The notes below the pieces were generated by a model. It was not told the DNA's origin, did not search any database, and worked only from the letters and a program-made list of their open reading frames with translations. Positions 18,110-30,615 of a stretch of DNA of 64,000 bases are shown one piece after another (position 1 is the first letter of the stretch; each line of letters begins with the position of its first letter). This DNA comes from Cerioporus squamosus. Lineage: Eukaryota; Basidiomycota; Agaricomycetes; Polyporales; Polyporaceae. Location of the stretch: positions 62,001 to 126,000 of the forward strand of contig JABYQS010000026.1 in assembly GCA_022592435.1 (NCBI GenBank), in the 5' to 3' direction. A program made the position numbers and the translations under genes.

Positions 18110-18980
18110 ATGTCCGCCAAAGTATACGTCGGGTCAGTTTCGTTGAATCTTACACGCGGCGCCCCCGCGTGGCCATGCTTCCCGGACCGCACGACTGATG
18201 CGCTCTGTATTCCCGTCTTTTAGCAACTTGAGCTGGAACACTACGGATGATACCCTCCGCAGCGTCAGTTTGCTTTCCAACACGCGATGGCTGCCGTCGC
18301 GTGTCTCCCGTTGTGTCCTGTGTCTGATTGGTCGTTGTTTGTCATGCGCTCGTTAACACAGGCCTTCTCTTCCTATGGCCAAGTCCTCGACGTACGCGAT
18401 CCCCTTGCACGAGCCTCGTGGCTGCGAAACGACTGCCATGAGGTCTCGATGGCAAAGTCCTCATCGTGCTGATTATATCTTCGTCTCTTGCAGTCCATCG
18501 TGATGCGCGATCGTGAGACCGGCCGCTCCCGTGGCTTCGGCTTCGTCACCTTCGGCAATGGCACCGAGGCCCAGGCCGCCATCGACAACCTCAACGAGCA
18601 AGAGCTCGACGGCCGTCGCCTCAAGGTCAACCTCGCCAATGCCCGCGGCAGCGGCGGCGGCGGAGGTGGAGGTCAGTTAATTTGCTTCAGATATGGTTCA
18701 TCGTTATCGATCATCACCTAATCAGGCTACGGTGGTGGAGGTTACTCCGGCGGCGGCGGCTACGGTGGTGGCCAGGGCGGCTACGGCGGTGGAGGCTACG
18801 GCGGCCAAGGTTCGTTTGGCCAGCAGGGCTTCGGTGGTATGCGAGGTTGCGCACGCAGCCTGAGAAGAACATGGTGCTTACTATTGGTCTGCAGGTGGTT
18901 ACGGCGGTGGCCAGCAGGGCGGCTACCAGTCTGGCGGCTACGGCGGCGGAGGCTACGGCGGCCAGCAGGGTGGCTACTAG
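18110..18980 (+). CDS. Glycine-rich RNA-binding protein with one RRM
   Basis: Exons 18110-18132, 18224-18263, 18362-18391, 18494-18671, 18726-18836 and 18895-18980 encode 155 aa. Residues 3-78 form one RRM, with RNP2 VYVGNL and RNP1 RGFGFVTF. The tail from about 86 is a low-complexity GGY/GGQ repeat. This is the architecture of plant GRP7 and vertebrate CIRBP, small RNA chaperones often induced by cold or stress. The first three coding exons are very short. Just after the stop, 18992 onward looks like a further GT-AG intron in the 3' UTR. The function in this fungus is inferred. Confidence 0.93.
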
Positions 18981-20814
18981 ATGCCCACAGGTATGTTGCG
19001 TTGTCTTCCATGCTTCGCGACATCTGACTGACGACGAGACATCCAGCAGGCGATGCCTTCTGTGTCCCCCTCATCCATATCTGATTCCTCGTCTCTTTCT
19101 TGCTCGACCCACTCATCCACAACACTCCTTACACCCGCTGTCCTTTCTGTAAGCACTCGTCGGTTTCGTCCTGGTCGTCTCGTCTCGATGCGTCTCGGTT
19201 ATGTCACAAATGCGGCCTGTACTTTTAGGAGTTCCCGTCCCCCAGTGTACTGCTTCCCCTCTCCATATCGTCTCGGATCCCCACATAGCGCGTTGTGGGT
19301 GGGTGTGTCATCTCACGTTCCTCGTTGTATCAAAATGTGATTGCTTGCACTCCCTCATTCCATGTGTGCGTCGTGGTCTCGCAGTCAACGTGTGCATTGT
19401 ACATAAGTTCTCTTCGGCCCCAACGCCGCGTACGCGCAGACTGCCTACTGACATGCTCGTTTTCTGGGCCATCTTATCGTGCGAGTGGTGTGCGAGTTGT
19501 GTCTGGCTGAGTTACGAGGCGCATTTACCAACTCCGAGTTCCCAACGACGCCGACGTCCGACGAGTCGGCTTGCGCCGTCGCACGGGTTGTTTGGTCGTA
19601 TTATGATCTAAAGCTGCCGCCTTCCTTTCTCGTCGCTGGCCGCCTCTCGGGCGTCTCGGCTACCTCAAGCGAGGTGGTCCGTGCGCATCCCTCGAGGGTA
19701 TATATACCTCTCGACGTTCGTCTGTGTTTCCTCACCACTCTGGCCTTTTGGCTTAGATCAAGTGTAGTATCTGTTCTTAATAGTTTAACCGCTATTATGG
19801 AGGCACCGCCTCCATTATTGGTTATCTAATTTTTGCCACCCTTGTTCCCCGAGCTCTGCTTGCAACTCGGGGGCGCGATGACCTTGCCGTTGCACTGCTG
19901 GCTTGTGTTGTCGGGGGCCCCTCTTGCTCTTCTCTCCGAGGTGTCTTTGTGACTGGTCAGTTGGCCGGAGGCAGGATGCTTCGGAATGATGTGCGAGGGG
20001 GAGCCAACTATTTACAGTTGAGGATTCACTCGTTTGTTGTAGCTTTCTGTCAAATCTATGGGCTGTTTGCGCGGTTTTGTTCTGCGAGGTCATCGTCATG
20101 CAGAGCTGTCGCCTGATGCGCATTTGGCGGACTTACTCAGTACACGGCGCGCAGATGACAGCCGAACACACGCCAAACCCACAGGTTTCCCAATGCCTTG
20201 TTCCAATCGCAAATGCGACATGATTGTTGTTCACGCCGCGATGTCAGTATCGAACGCGCAGATCCGCAGCGCACACGTACGCGACTGGCATCACCTTCAT
20301 AGAATCTCGAGTCAGAGACAGGTCGAATCAAACACGTACTAATAACTACAGGATCAGGCGCAGGATAAATATGAGATATAGTTAATCAGGACCAGGGATA
20401 GGTTGCGGAGGGAGGGGGTGGAGGGAGAGCAGCGAGGACCCGCTCGAGGTGTCCATAGACGGATGTATGAACAAACGGTGGCGCGAGAGATGCGCATGAG
20501 CGCGTAAAAAGACGAAGTGTTGCGTCGAAACTATGCACAGCAGAAGCGCGAGAGGCTATTATGATGAACAAAGGCGGGCGACGCGAGGAAGGAGTGGGAG
20601 TGGACGCAGCGGTGACCCGGGAGGGAAGGTCAGACGAGGGATACAAAGAGGCGCAGGATTGAGAGATACTATCGAACGGGCATGGGCGAGCGTGAGCGTG
20701 AATGTGGGTACGTGCGTGGAGCATCTGCCAGAGTCATACATACTACAACAGTTCTTCGACGATAAGGAGAGGTCCAATCATAGATGCAGGAGCCAAACGA
20801 ACGGATGGGCGTCA
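18981..20814. other. Long intergenic region between convergent genes
   Basis: Holds the 3' UTR of the RRM gene (CT-rich, 19.0-19.8 kb) and the 3' flank of the G-alpha gene. No coding exon could be supported. Confidence 0.5.
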
Positions 20815-23126
20815 TCAGAGGATGTCCGCGTCCTTGAGATGGTTGCGCTGGATCCCTTCTTGCACTGTGAGCGCGCATCGCATGCACGTCAGAATGGGGC
20901 GCTAGGAGTGCTGCGGGAACAGACGCACCTGCTGCGACTTGGATCGCAGTCGCTTGTGTGTCCTGTTGACGAGATGGTGGTATGTCAGCTCCAGGTCGAT
21001 CGATGAATGAGATAGGAAGGGAGGAGGATGGACTCGGAGAAAGACCGAGCTTTCTTAAAGTTCGGAAACACGTAAGTTGGAGCCCTTCAGGGCACCAGAG
21101 CGATACGTGAGAACGCGGCAAGGGGAAAGAAGGCCACGCGACCCGACAAGAAGCCTTCGGCGAAAGAACAGGCGCGAGCGAAGGATGGCACATGAGAACG
21201 AAACGGAAGACTCACAACCACAGACGTGAGATACGAGTAGAAGCCGCGCTGCTGAGGTGAATTTCGTAGGAGGATATCCCTGAACTGCTGACGGAAGTCT
21301 GCAAACGCAACGCCCATGTGAGTGGAGTGTATCGGAGCAGAAGGAGGGGGTGGGGGAGGGGACGCGATACGCACACTTGGACGCGTTCGGCGCGTCGTTT
21401 GGCCGGTCACCATAGGTTGGGATGTAGTCCACGACCCGCACCCCGCGCGCGAGCTTCTTCTGCAGAAGATCACACTTGTTCAAGAACTAGACGGCAGATC
21501 GCACGACGTTCAGCTCCGCCGGGCATTAGTAGCTGAGGGAGCGATCACTTACGAGGATCAGCTGCACCTTCGCAAGCAGCTTGGTGGAGCAGACGGCCTT
21601 CCAGAGCATGACACTGTCCTGTAGACGGTTGACCTTGCGGTCTTCTGCGAGCTGTTCGTCGAAGCAGCTGATGGGCGCGAGGAAGATAATGGCGTTGATG
21701 TCGTCAAAGTATGGATACCACGCATGGCGCTGTGGGCGCTGTGAGTGACGAGAACGACGGAAGCACGATATGCAATGGCACTCACCAGTGAGCGCGCGCC
21801 GCCCACGTCGTAAATGAGCCACTCCCGACCAGCCTCGGAACCTACGGCACGCGATCAGGACGCCGCCTCATTCAATGTGGACACCGTAGCAACGCACCCT
21901 TCTCGAAGATGAATCGATGCTCCTGCACGCCCATCGTCCGCAGCCTGGCCCGCACGACGTCGTCGTCCGACGGCTGGTAGTCCCACATCGCGATGCGTTT
22001 CACGTCGTTCAGGAAGCTACACGGACGGGACGTGAGAACCGACGCTGGAAGCTGTACGCGATGCGAAGACGGATGCTTACAATCCGGGCCCTTCTTCTGG
22101 CCGCATGCCCCGCCGGTCTAGCACCGCCCTGACGACGGGGTCCATCCAGAGCGTGTACATGTCCTCCGCGCAGGCCGCGATCACTTCGGATGCCTGCTCG
22201 ACGTTTGGCTCGACGTCTTCCAGCTCGCTCTGAGCCTCGGAGAAGCGGGAGACGGACGATCGTCGGGGTTGCTGTAAGACGCGGGGCGTTGAGCGTTGAA
22301 CACAATAGCACCCGAGGGATGATCGAGAGCGTACCTGCCACCGATCCATCGACACCTTCTCGTTGTACACACTACCGGCATCACCCTTTCCTCGTACGCG
22401 GTTCAGAGCTGACTTCCACCCGCTACGGCTGGTCACTGCGAACTCCCGCGGGCGGACCTTCGGACTGCCTGTCCACGGCGCTGCACTGCCGTTCCCGGTG
22501 GGCACCTCCTCCGATGAAGCGGCCCCCAGTACCTTCTCGAGATTGCGCTGGACGCGGCGGAGGGGTTCGAGGCGGAGGAGGAGTTGTCGATGTGATTCAG
22601 CCAGAACGTCTCGAGCAGATGACAAGTCGATGACAGACTCCTTCTCGTCTTCGTCGTCGTCGTAATCCGGTTCGATGGGAGCGCGGAGATCGCTCCCGGG
22701 GAATGCGATAGAGAACTCCTTCGTGAGGACGTCCATCATGGACGTTACTGAGCGGACGAGGTTGAGGTGGATAACGGCGCGCCATGCCGCACGTTCGGCC
22801 AGGAACGAGGAATATGCGTATGCCAACTGGAAGTCTTGGGTGTGGCGGTCAAAGCCAGCGCTTACACGCGGGACGGATAAACTGTACGCACTTTTGACCG
22901 TGGTCGACTTCCCACTCTCGCTCTGTCCAAGCAGCAGCACCTTGATTGGAGGTTTCCGTTTCTTCAAGGCTAACTTCTCCGCCCGGATCTGGTCGTCAAT
23001 TTGTTCGCTGATTCTGCGAGCCTGCGCCTCGGCTTGTTCTCTTGCCCATCGTTCAGCGGGGGTTTCATTGGGAGGAGGTTCAAGTGCGACGGATAGAGGG
23101 TCGGGGGCGTCGAGGGTGCGGCTCAT
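20815..23126 (-). CDS. Atypical heterotrimeric G-protein alpha subunit
   Basis: Exons 23126-22335, 22271-22081, 22016-21898, 21841-21786, 21729-21553, 21486-21375, 21298-21216, 20962-20929 and 20864-20815 give about 537 aa, long against the usual 350. The P-loop is LLLGQSESGKST. Switch I is DVVRARLRTMGV, with the expected Arg and Thr. G4 is FLNKCDLL. The C-terminus is VQEGIQRNHLKDADIL. The G3/switch II motif reads DVGGARSL where active G-alpha proteins have DVGGQRSE, so the catalytic Gln is Ala. The N-terminus (MSRTLD) lacks the Gly-2 and Ser/Thr needed for myristoylation, and the C-terminus lacks the ADP-ribosylated Cys. A large acidic, proline-poor insertion occupies the helical domain. Basidiomycetes commonly carry such expanded G-alpha paralogues. 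An alternative acceptor at 21738 would add three residues. Confidence 0.9.
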
Positions 23127-26003
23127 GGTGCCGGATGCAAGAAGCAGGGGGTGTCGAGGATCGGGTCAGGAAGTGAGTGGTGTAGCATTTCAAGGTTTGG
23201 GGAGGTAGGCACTGGGTGATGGGAACAGCAGAGCTGATCCTGATGAGAACGAATCACCGTCAGCGCCGAGCGGTGACCCAGTTCCGCTCTGTTGTTCCGA
23301 GCCTGACTGGGTGCAGCATGTCGGACGTATCAGTGCTAGACGCTTTTCGGTACAGCCTGTCCGCCGGGTGTCTATCAGCGTCCGACGGAGTCAAAGCCGT
23401 GTCTGCGCACCTCGCAGCATCCTGCTGCTGTGCCCGGGACGGTGGAACGACTTCTCCAGTTCGACACGGGGCCCTCAGCGCGTTTGCCAATAGCGACCTA
23501 GTCTGCGCAAGAAAGATGAGTCTGCAATAGTCCCAGCCGGTGAGGAGACCAGGCTGATGATCGTCGTGGTCTTCGCGCGCCCCTCTACAAGCGCCCTCAT
23601 GCTGTGTTTGCCCGTCTTGCCTTTCTTGGACACTCCCCGCCACCCGGAAGTCGGTCCGAACACTCTGCGGTGGCCACCCTGTACAAGCCCACCACTCCTC
23701 GCAGTACTGCGCTCGAGAACTCCCGCTCAAGATGCACTAGAGGAGCGCAACGACCGGGTATACCGCGGTGAGTGCATTTGGTCCGATGCGGTGGACGTCG
23801 GATGTACGGGCGCAGCCCGCCCACCAACTTTGCACAGGTCGACTGGTTTTTCAAATCTGAAGAACGTATGCGTACACGCGTCCCTGGCAGCACCATATGT
23901 ACATACAGGATCCTGGACGCCGTATGTCTCCGATGCGTGTACGTAGCGATACCTAGCGACACCTAGCGACACCTCGTGGCGAACACGGCACGACCGACTA
24001 ACCATCCATCCCGAGTCCCCGGCGGGCGCCGCAAATAGGCAGTAGTCGTTTCATGTCGATTCGGTCGGACATCACGGAAGTCTCTTCTGTGGATTCGGAA
24101 GTTCGTAACTCAAGCCGTTCCGTATGTCCTCTCGATGGGTACCGGTGAGTTGCGTTTGCACATGTCCATGTTCGACGACTACGTACTTTCATACGCCGAC
24201 CGCCCTTGTCCGCCGGGCCCATGGGGCGGTATTTTCGTCGCAGATCCTTCTGCGATGCGTTTCTCTCGACAAGCTATGCCCTTTGGGGATGGAGGAGTGG
24301 TTGTGCCAAGGGCCAGGTACCACGAAGCCTCCCAGAAGTACACACACACATTCCCTTAGCAACCGGCCTGCGACTTCCATCAAGAGAGGTGGGGAACCGA
24401 CTTCGTCATCCCGTACTGAAGCCGAAGAGTACATATGCAACTCAACGCCCGTGGCCAAGTCACAGGTTAGCGCGCCGACTTCTTGGAGGTGGTATGGGAG
24501 TCGTACTCACGCCCGTGGCTATAGAAGTGGCTAGTACTGATCTACCGACACATCAGCAGGTACGGAAGATAGCTGTGATCTGCACAGAGCTGCGTCACGG
24601 TGTACATGCACGGAGAAGCTCTGGACGGTGGGAGCATCTCTCTTGAAGGCGTCGCACCGTATTCTACGCCTTGCCTCAAAAAACTCATACTGCAGGGTTG
24701 TTCATATCCTCAAGCATACTTAATCGCTGCGATCGCCATCCACCTGGAAAGCTCTCGAGCTGAACGACATCAGCGCGCCTCTGTGGGTGTCCGATCATTG
24801 ACGAATGCGAAGATGTGCCACCACGGCCAGTACGCATTGTCATTGTCCATCTCCTTAGGGCCGTCCCTCCCCTCAACTCCCATATTCCTACGGGAGATAA
24901 ACATCCTCTGCCATGTGGGCAGGAGCTTTTGATTGTCCGCGAGGGCTGTGGCAATTGATGAAGATGTCTCGGTGAGTCATCTCGCTCTTGGTCTTCATAC
25001 ATAACCTGCATTCTGGTCAATACTGCAGGTACTTCCATGCAAATCCATGGGGGCGCCTCAATGCCACCCACATCTTCTCGCCGCTCACACGTCGGCGCAC
25101 AGATCCTCCCCATGGGCTGTACTGGTATGATAGTAGCGTTCAACAGAGGCATCGGCTCGGTAGGGCGATATGCTTTAGTGCCGCGATCTCCCCGGACCCT
25201 GGTGACGTCCGCTCCCGACGCCCGTAAAGTAGTATCTGCTCACTGCCACTGATTGCGCTCACGTCCGTCCCGTTGATCACATTGTGATAGCGCGACTCGC
25301 AATCTGAGCCTCCATGTGCCCGTACGACTCATTTCTTGATGACAACAGTCAACGGAGGCTCGAGCTATCTCGCCTGAGGTTGCTAGTCGAGTTCACCACA
25401 GACTTGCACGCTGCCGCAACATTTTGAGAGGTTCTAGCTTGCAGGGTTTGCCCAAGTTAACGCGGGAGCGCAGCATCACTCCTCGTCATTTTGATGCGGT
25501 AAAAGGCCGAGCTCAGGTTGGCCTTGCACGTTATGATCATATCCTTCTAATGACGTTCGAGAGTGCGGGAAGCGAGGGAAACAACCAAGATATACATTCG
25601 TTTCGAACTTCAGAGCCCTACCTGCCATCACCAGTATACGCAACTCTAACCAACGAGAAGACCTCCATCTACCCAAGGTAAACTGTATGTGCACGAGAAC
25701 AACCCGAGCTCGGAATCGGAATGCGGCTGCAAGGACGCGGGATTATACGCGGGAAAGCGAAGGCAATAGCTTATTAGAGATGAACGAACGAGTGATCGGG
25801 CGATGTACGGATCGGATTGGGATCGGGAGACCTTTGAATGCGTGGAATGCTACAACAAGAGAGCGTGTGATGTGATGAGTGCGGGTACGCGAACGGAACG
25901 GTACGAGAGAAACAACATAGGCCACAGTGAGCGTGATTACTGGTATCGGTGTAGGGTATGTGTGTATGTGCGCGGAGAGAACTAGACATGTACAGGTATA
26001 GGA
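23127..26003. other. 2.9-kb intergenic region
   Basis: Promoter side of the G-alpha gene and 3' side of the RhoGAP gene. It contains a 10-bp unit (ACCTAGCGAC) repeated near 23948-23967 and one F-box/LRR-like relic (24.65-24.81 kb). Otherwise nothing recognised. Confidence 0.5.
24646..24810 (+). pseudogene. Possible F-box/LRR C-terminal relic
   Basis: One frame reads PCLKKLILQGCSYPQAYLIA and then AIHLESSRAERHQRASVGVRS. This resembles leucine-rich tails of basidiomycete F-box proteins. No matching N-terminal exon was found and stops follow, so this looks like a fragment. Confidence 0.3.
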
Positions 26004-29000
26004 TCAGTGGTTGGGGCGGTGGGTGCGCTTGTTGGACTTGGACCGTCGCGGTGCCGAGGGGTGGACGGGTGTGGCGGGGATCGCGCCGTGTCCGTGGGTG
26101 GGCACGAAGTCGGGGTCGACTTCGGCGGGCTTGAGGTGGAGAAGCAGGTTGTGTACGAACCTCTGCTCGTATCTGGACAGCATCGTCAGTACACCTGCAC
26201 ATCTGCACCATCGAGTGCTCGAGGACGCACTGTGAGTTGGTGAACACGACGAGCATCGACTCTGAGTTACACCGCAACAAATTCGGAGCCATGACCAGAG
26301 CCAGGTTCACGCTCGTCATCTTCGTCACCGCCTGGACCTTCTCCTCGAGGAACAGCTGCAAGAAGCTGATCACGAACAAGACAACGCGTCTGTTGATCGT
26401 CGGCAGCCGGTGCACGATCTGCACGCACGCCTCTGGGTCATCAGAGGTGGTGATGCAGTCGTTGTAGAGCTCGTCTGGGACAAGAGGGTCGCAGAGCTCC
26501 CGCAGCCAGAGCTTCAGCAGAGATGCCAGCACATGTGGGTCGTCCACGCCGTCTAGACTGTAGTAGCCCTTGTCGATGCGGAGCTTGAGGTCGGAAACGA
26601 GATCACCGTCACCGGGCACGCGGAAGATGCCTTCCGACTTCGTCCCACCGAGAGCGAGGATACCGTCGGCGAGGAAGGGGAGGATGATGGGTACCTTCTT
26701 GTCAGGATAGTTGCGCTCCTGTAACCGGAAGACGGTGTCTAGTGCCTCGCCAAAGATTGACGGATGGAAAGCAGCATCCTGGTGATCGGTATGAACGAGG
26801 ATACTGGACGTTGTGGAGGAAACTGCATAGGACATACCGATGCTGTCTCTATTTCTGCAGCGCTTGGAGGTTTGCCTCGAGGCCCCTTCTTCGAGATGTA
26901 CGCCAGGCGACGCAAGCAATACTTCGCCATGACGTCCACACGGCCTGCGTGCTGGTTGGTCGCCTGCTGGAAGTACGAACGCAAGTAGGCTTCGAAGTTC
27001 TTCGATGGAGGGAACGTGACGAGCAGGACGCAGAGAAACTGCCAGCCCTTGAAGGTGCTCTCACTACGCACGAGATCGAGTCAGGAATGGAACAGGTGTG
27101 CGTGGAAGACTACGTACGTGTTGGGATTGCCGTTGAGCTGCTTCATGACCTGACAGTAAATCTCATCCCGAAGCTCTCCGTTGCTTAGACCCTGACCCAG
27201 CAACCATCGCTCTTCTTCCACCAGGGCATGCGACATAGTGCTTGAAGCCAACGATGTAGTGGACGCGTTCAGAGGGCTGATTGGGGACATGGGGGGAGCC
27301 GCTCGTTCACGATCGCGGTCGCGGTCACCCATGATTCGTTGGATGATTCGGAACGTCCGTATTGCGTCTTTGTGAAGAGAACGATTGAGGTTCAGCAGCG
27401 GTGAGGTGATGGGCGCCTACAGTGACAGTTAGCATACGCTGCGTGCGAAGGATAGGTCGTTACCGCACCTTCTGCCATGTCATCATCTGAGCTACAGGAA
27501 CTCTGCGCTTGAAGATGAACCCGGTACGATGCGTCGAGAAGTACTGCTGCGCAAAGTCTGACTCTGCGAACTGTTGGATGTCCGAAGCTAGGTCTTGCGG
27601 GAGGACGGGATATTTGCTGCAGCCATCCATCACATCAACGATGTCCGTTTTTCGAAGAACCACACCAGAACGTACCCAGTGTTGAGCGATGCAGTGCGTC
27701 CCGTCTTCTCGTAGATGTCGATAGGTATTGGCGTGCTGCCATTCCGGTTGACAAGTTGGCTCATGTGCCGGCTGGCCTCTGGTGGCATGGGGTGAGTGGA
27801 GGTAAGAGAGCAGGATGACAACAGACGTACCAGGATTCAAGACAGGACTACTGATCTCGCGCCCGCGTAGCTGTACGGCGACGGGTCCTGACACGCTGCG
27901 CCTGGGCTGTGGCGCAGCGGGGATAGGTCTGCTCGGTGACGGCGGGACGCTCTTGTCCTTGCCGACCTTGAACTTAAACCGTAGCGGCGTCTCCGGGGTA
28001 TGCAAACTGTCACCGAGTGAAGCTCCGCTCAACATCCTCGGATCCGTGTTGATTCTCACTCTAGGCGGAGACTCTTGCGATGGTGTTCCCGCGCGAGCGC
28101 CGTGCCCATTCTCCGACATACTGGACTTGTCCTGAGATCCCGACGACTGTGAGTTGGAGAGAGCAATCATCTCCAGCGCAGCACTGAGGCTCTGTGGCTG
28201 CGGAGAGCGGTACTGCATGTAGGAGGAGGACTTTGAGCGGGATCGACCTAGCGTGGTATCATCAGTCTTGCTCTTCTGGTGTGGGCTGTCCTTCTTAGCG
28301 GCGTCTTTGCGCCGTCCGTCAACGGGCGTGCCCGGTGCTGACACTCGGTCATGAATGGAAGGAGCGGGAGAAGGAGAGGCATCAGTATTATATGGTGAGC
28401 CAGGGATAGGTGCAAGAGGGTGACCACGCTCATACGACAACGGCCCACCCTGAGACCCGGAGCTGTGGTGCAGGTGTTCGGTGCTCGACGTCGTTTTTCG
28501 GCCAGGCGCGCCGCGCTTACCAGCGGAACCCGTGCGAGGAGAAGACGAAGTCGGACTAGGAGGCGTGTGTTGTGTGCGTCCCGGAGAACTTCGAGTAGAC
28601 GATTGAGAGCGACGGGACTGGAGAGAGCTGATGCCGTTCTTGTGGGTTTGTCCCGCTGCTTCTCGTTCATTCAGGTATGAACGAGAGCGGCGGTAAGGCG
28701 CGCGTTCTGGCGTACCATTGGCATGATTCTGACCATTCTTGGCATCAGTTTGAGGAACGCGGGTTGTAAGGGATAGTCGCCTCGTAAGGGCGGTATTCTG
28801 GAGGACGCCGAGCGGGATGACAAAAGTGTTGGGACGCTCCCAGACCGTTTCGCCGGTTTTCGTCTGGTAATAGTAGGGGAGGCCACTGGCTTCATCGAAC
28901 ATCTCCCACCATTCGCCATCGGGACTCGGTGGTAGCCTGCGTGCCGGATTCAGCAACGTGCATATCGTCGTAGCCATTCCGACATTACTCACAGGAAATT

Positions 29001-29427
29001 TCCGGCTGGGGGATCCCAGCTAACCTCGCCCGTCGCGGGACATGCATAGAATGACACTTGAGTCTATATGGATTGACGCGAGCGCATGCATGCACCGCCG
29101 GTGGCAACAAGCACCGAGAGCAAGACGAAACAAATCGGCGATGGTCAAAATCACGACGCCATCGAATCAGCGTCAGGATATAAAGCGCACCTGTGGGTCC
29201 ACCAGCGTAACCCAGAAATTTGACCCCCACCCATCGCCTCCTGGAGCACCCTTCGAGGGCGTACCGCGCAAGCTGGCGGCGGAAGCAGGTCTGCCATTCA
29301 GACGGACCTCCGGCGTCGGTGGCATCGCGCCGTTCTGCCCCCCAGTCGTCCCGGGTATTGACGCATCCTCCTTCTTGCTCGTATCTGTTGTGACTTGAGA
29401 GTTCACAGGGGCAAGAGCGGCCGACAT
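26004..29427 (-). CDS. WW-WW-MyTH4-RhoGAP protein (ARHGAP39/Vilse-like)
   Basis: Exons 29427-29191, 29063-28993, 28936-27831, 27778-27676, 27616-27469, 27416-27118, 27063-26838, 26778-26231 and 26172-26004 give 968 aa with every phase consistent. Two WW domains lie at about 66-140 (WGSNFWVTLVD ... SWDPPAG and GEWWEMFDEASGLPYYY ... TVWERP). A long Ser/Pro-rich linker follows to about 470, then a MyTH4 domain at about 525-732 (MTWQKAPITSPLL ... GELRDEIYCQVMKQL), then RhoGAP at about 738-930. The arginine finger is in SEGIFRVPG, with downstream LASLLKLWLRELCDPL and VNLALVMAPNLLR. The protein should speed GTP hydrolysis on Rac/Cdc42-type GTPases; MyTH4 suggests microtubule or motor contact and WW domains suggest Pro-rich partners. 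This order matches animal ARHGAP39/Vilse. Confidence 0.92.
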
Positions 29428-29658
29428 TGTGCGGGTGATTGTATGCGGGGTATGTGGGTATCCGGTAGTGCGATCTTCCTTCCGGCTCAGTGAGCGAGGC
29501 GTCCGGGTCCCAGGGAGACGGAGATGAAGCAGAGGATCAAAGAGAGACTTTGAGAGGTATCTGGGGTATAATACAGGGTGTGCGGGTGCTGGCGGGGAGG
29601 GGTCACGGCGGTAGAGGGCAGAGCGCCCTTGCCCGCTCATTTGGCGGCGAGCGGCCGC

Positions 29659-30030
29659 TTAACTTCGATCAACGACGTCGGCGACGTCCCTGACTCCGGC
29701 CTCGACGTCCTCCTCGAGCTCGATGCTGCTCGGTGCCTTCGAGCCATTTGGGACCGCAAGAACGTTCTCTCGTCCGTCTCCTTGCCTACCGAAGCCAGCG
29801 TCTGTCTTCTCCGACCTCCACTGTGACAACAACTCGACATCATGGAGCAGGTCCATATCGATATCGGTGTCGATGACTAGCTGCAGCTTGCCACCTTCAA
29901 GATTATGATCACGTAGGACTCCCTCGGTCACCCAATCCAATCCATCTGCGCCGACAAGCCCGAAGATGTACGCGTTGCAAGCACATAAGTATGCTTGCCG
30001 GACGTCATGGCCATGGTGAGTATGCAACAT
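29659..30030 (-). CDS. Small hypothetical protein, uncertain
   Basis: A 123-aa ORF with a true ATG at 30030. Composition is protein-like and acidic, with the segments NAYIFGLVGADGLDWVTEGV and LVIDTDIDMDLLHDVE. No family recognised. It starts 600 bp upstream of the RhoGAP start on the same strand, so it could also be a 5' exon of something else. An intronless 123-codon frame is suggestive but not proof. Confidence 0.35.
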   Translation of the reverse strand: MLHTHHGHDVRQAYLCACNAYIFGLVGADGLDWVTEGVLRDHNLEGGKLQLVIDTDIDMDLLHDVELLSQWRSEKTDAGFGRQGDGRENVLAVPNGSKAPSSIELEEDVEAGVRDVADVVDRS

Positions 30031-30615
30031 GCATCTGGGAGTCGTATGCTCAATTCGTTGCAGTCAGTTACTTTGCCTTGACACCATCTGTCAAGTACAT
30101 CTATCACTAGATGTGGATCTGTGTTCGGGAAGTGGCTGACTATCCCCCGAAGGCGATTCAGCAGCTCTTCCTGTTGCTAAGCGAACTTCCCTCATCGCCA
30201 AGGACGCATGGCCATGTATCGGCTACCTCACCTAATGCCAGTGCGGTTAGGCGGACCGAGGACTCTCCCCGATGCTCCACCGTCGGGACCTCGTCGGCGC
30301 CACACTCGCCGCCCGTATGCATAGCTCATGGCTGTCCGTGTTCAGCGCAACCTGCCCGTATGGGCTTCTGGTACCGCTACACAGTGATTAACCGACAACC
30401 GTGTGCGTGCTCTGAGGCATCGCTCTCCAGCCTCTCCTAGCCGACCTTAGCTGCTGCGGTCAGCGAAGGAGCCTCCACTATATAGAGACCGAACTCCAGG
30501 ACGCCACCATCACACACCTTCAGTCTCGAGAACACCTCATCAGGTACTTAAGGACATGGCGCGTCTTCCCAATCTCTTTCAGAAGCTTACCAGTGTCTTC
30601 CACCAGCAGCACACT

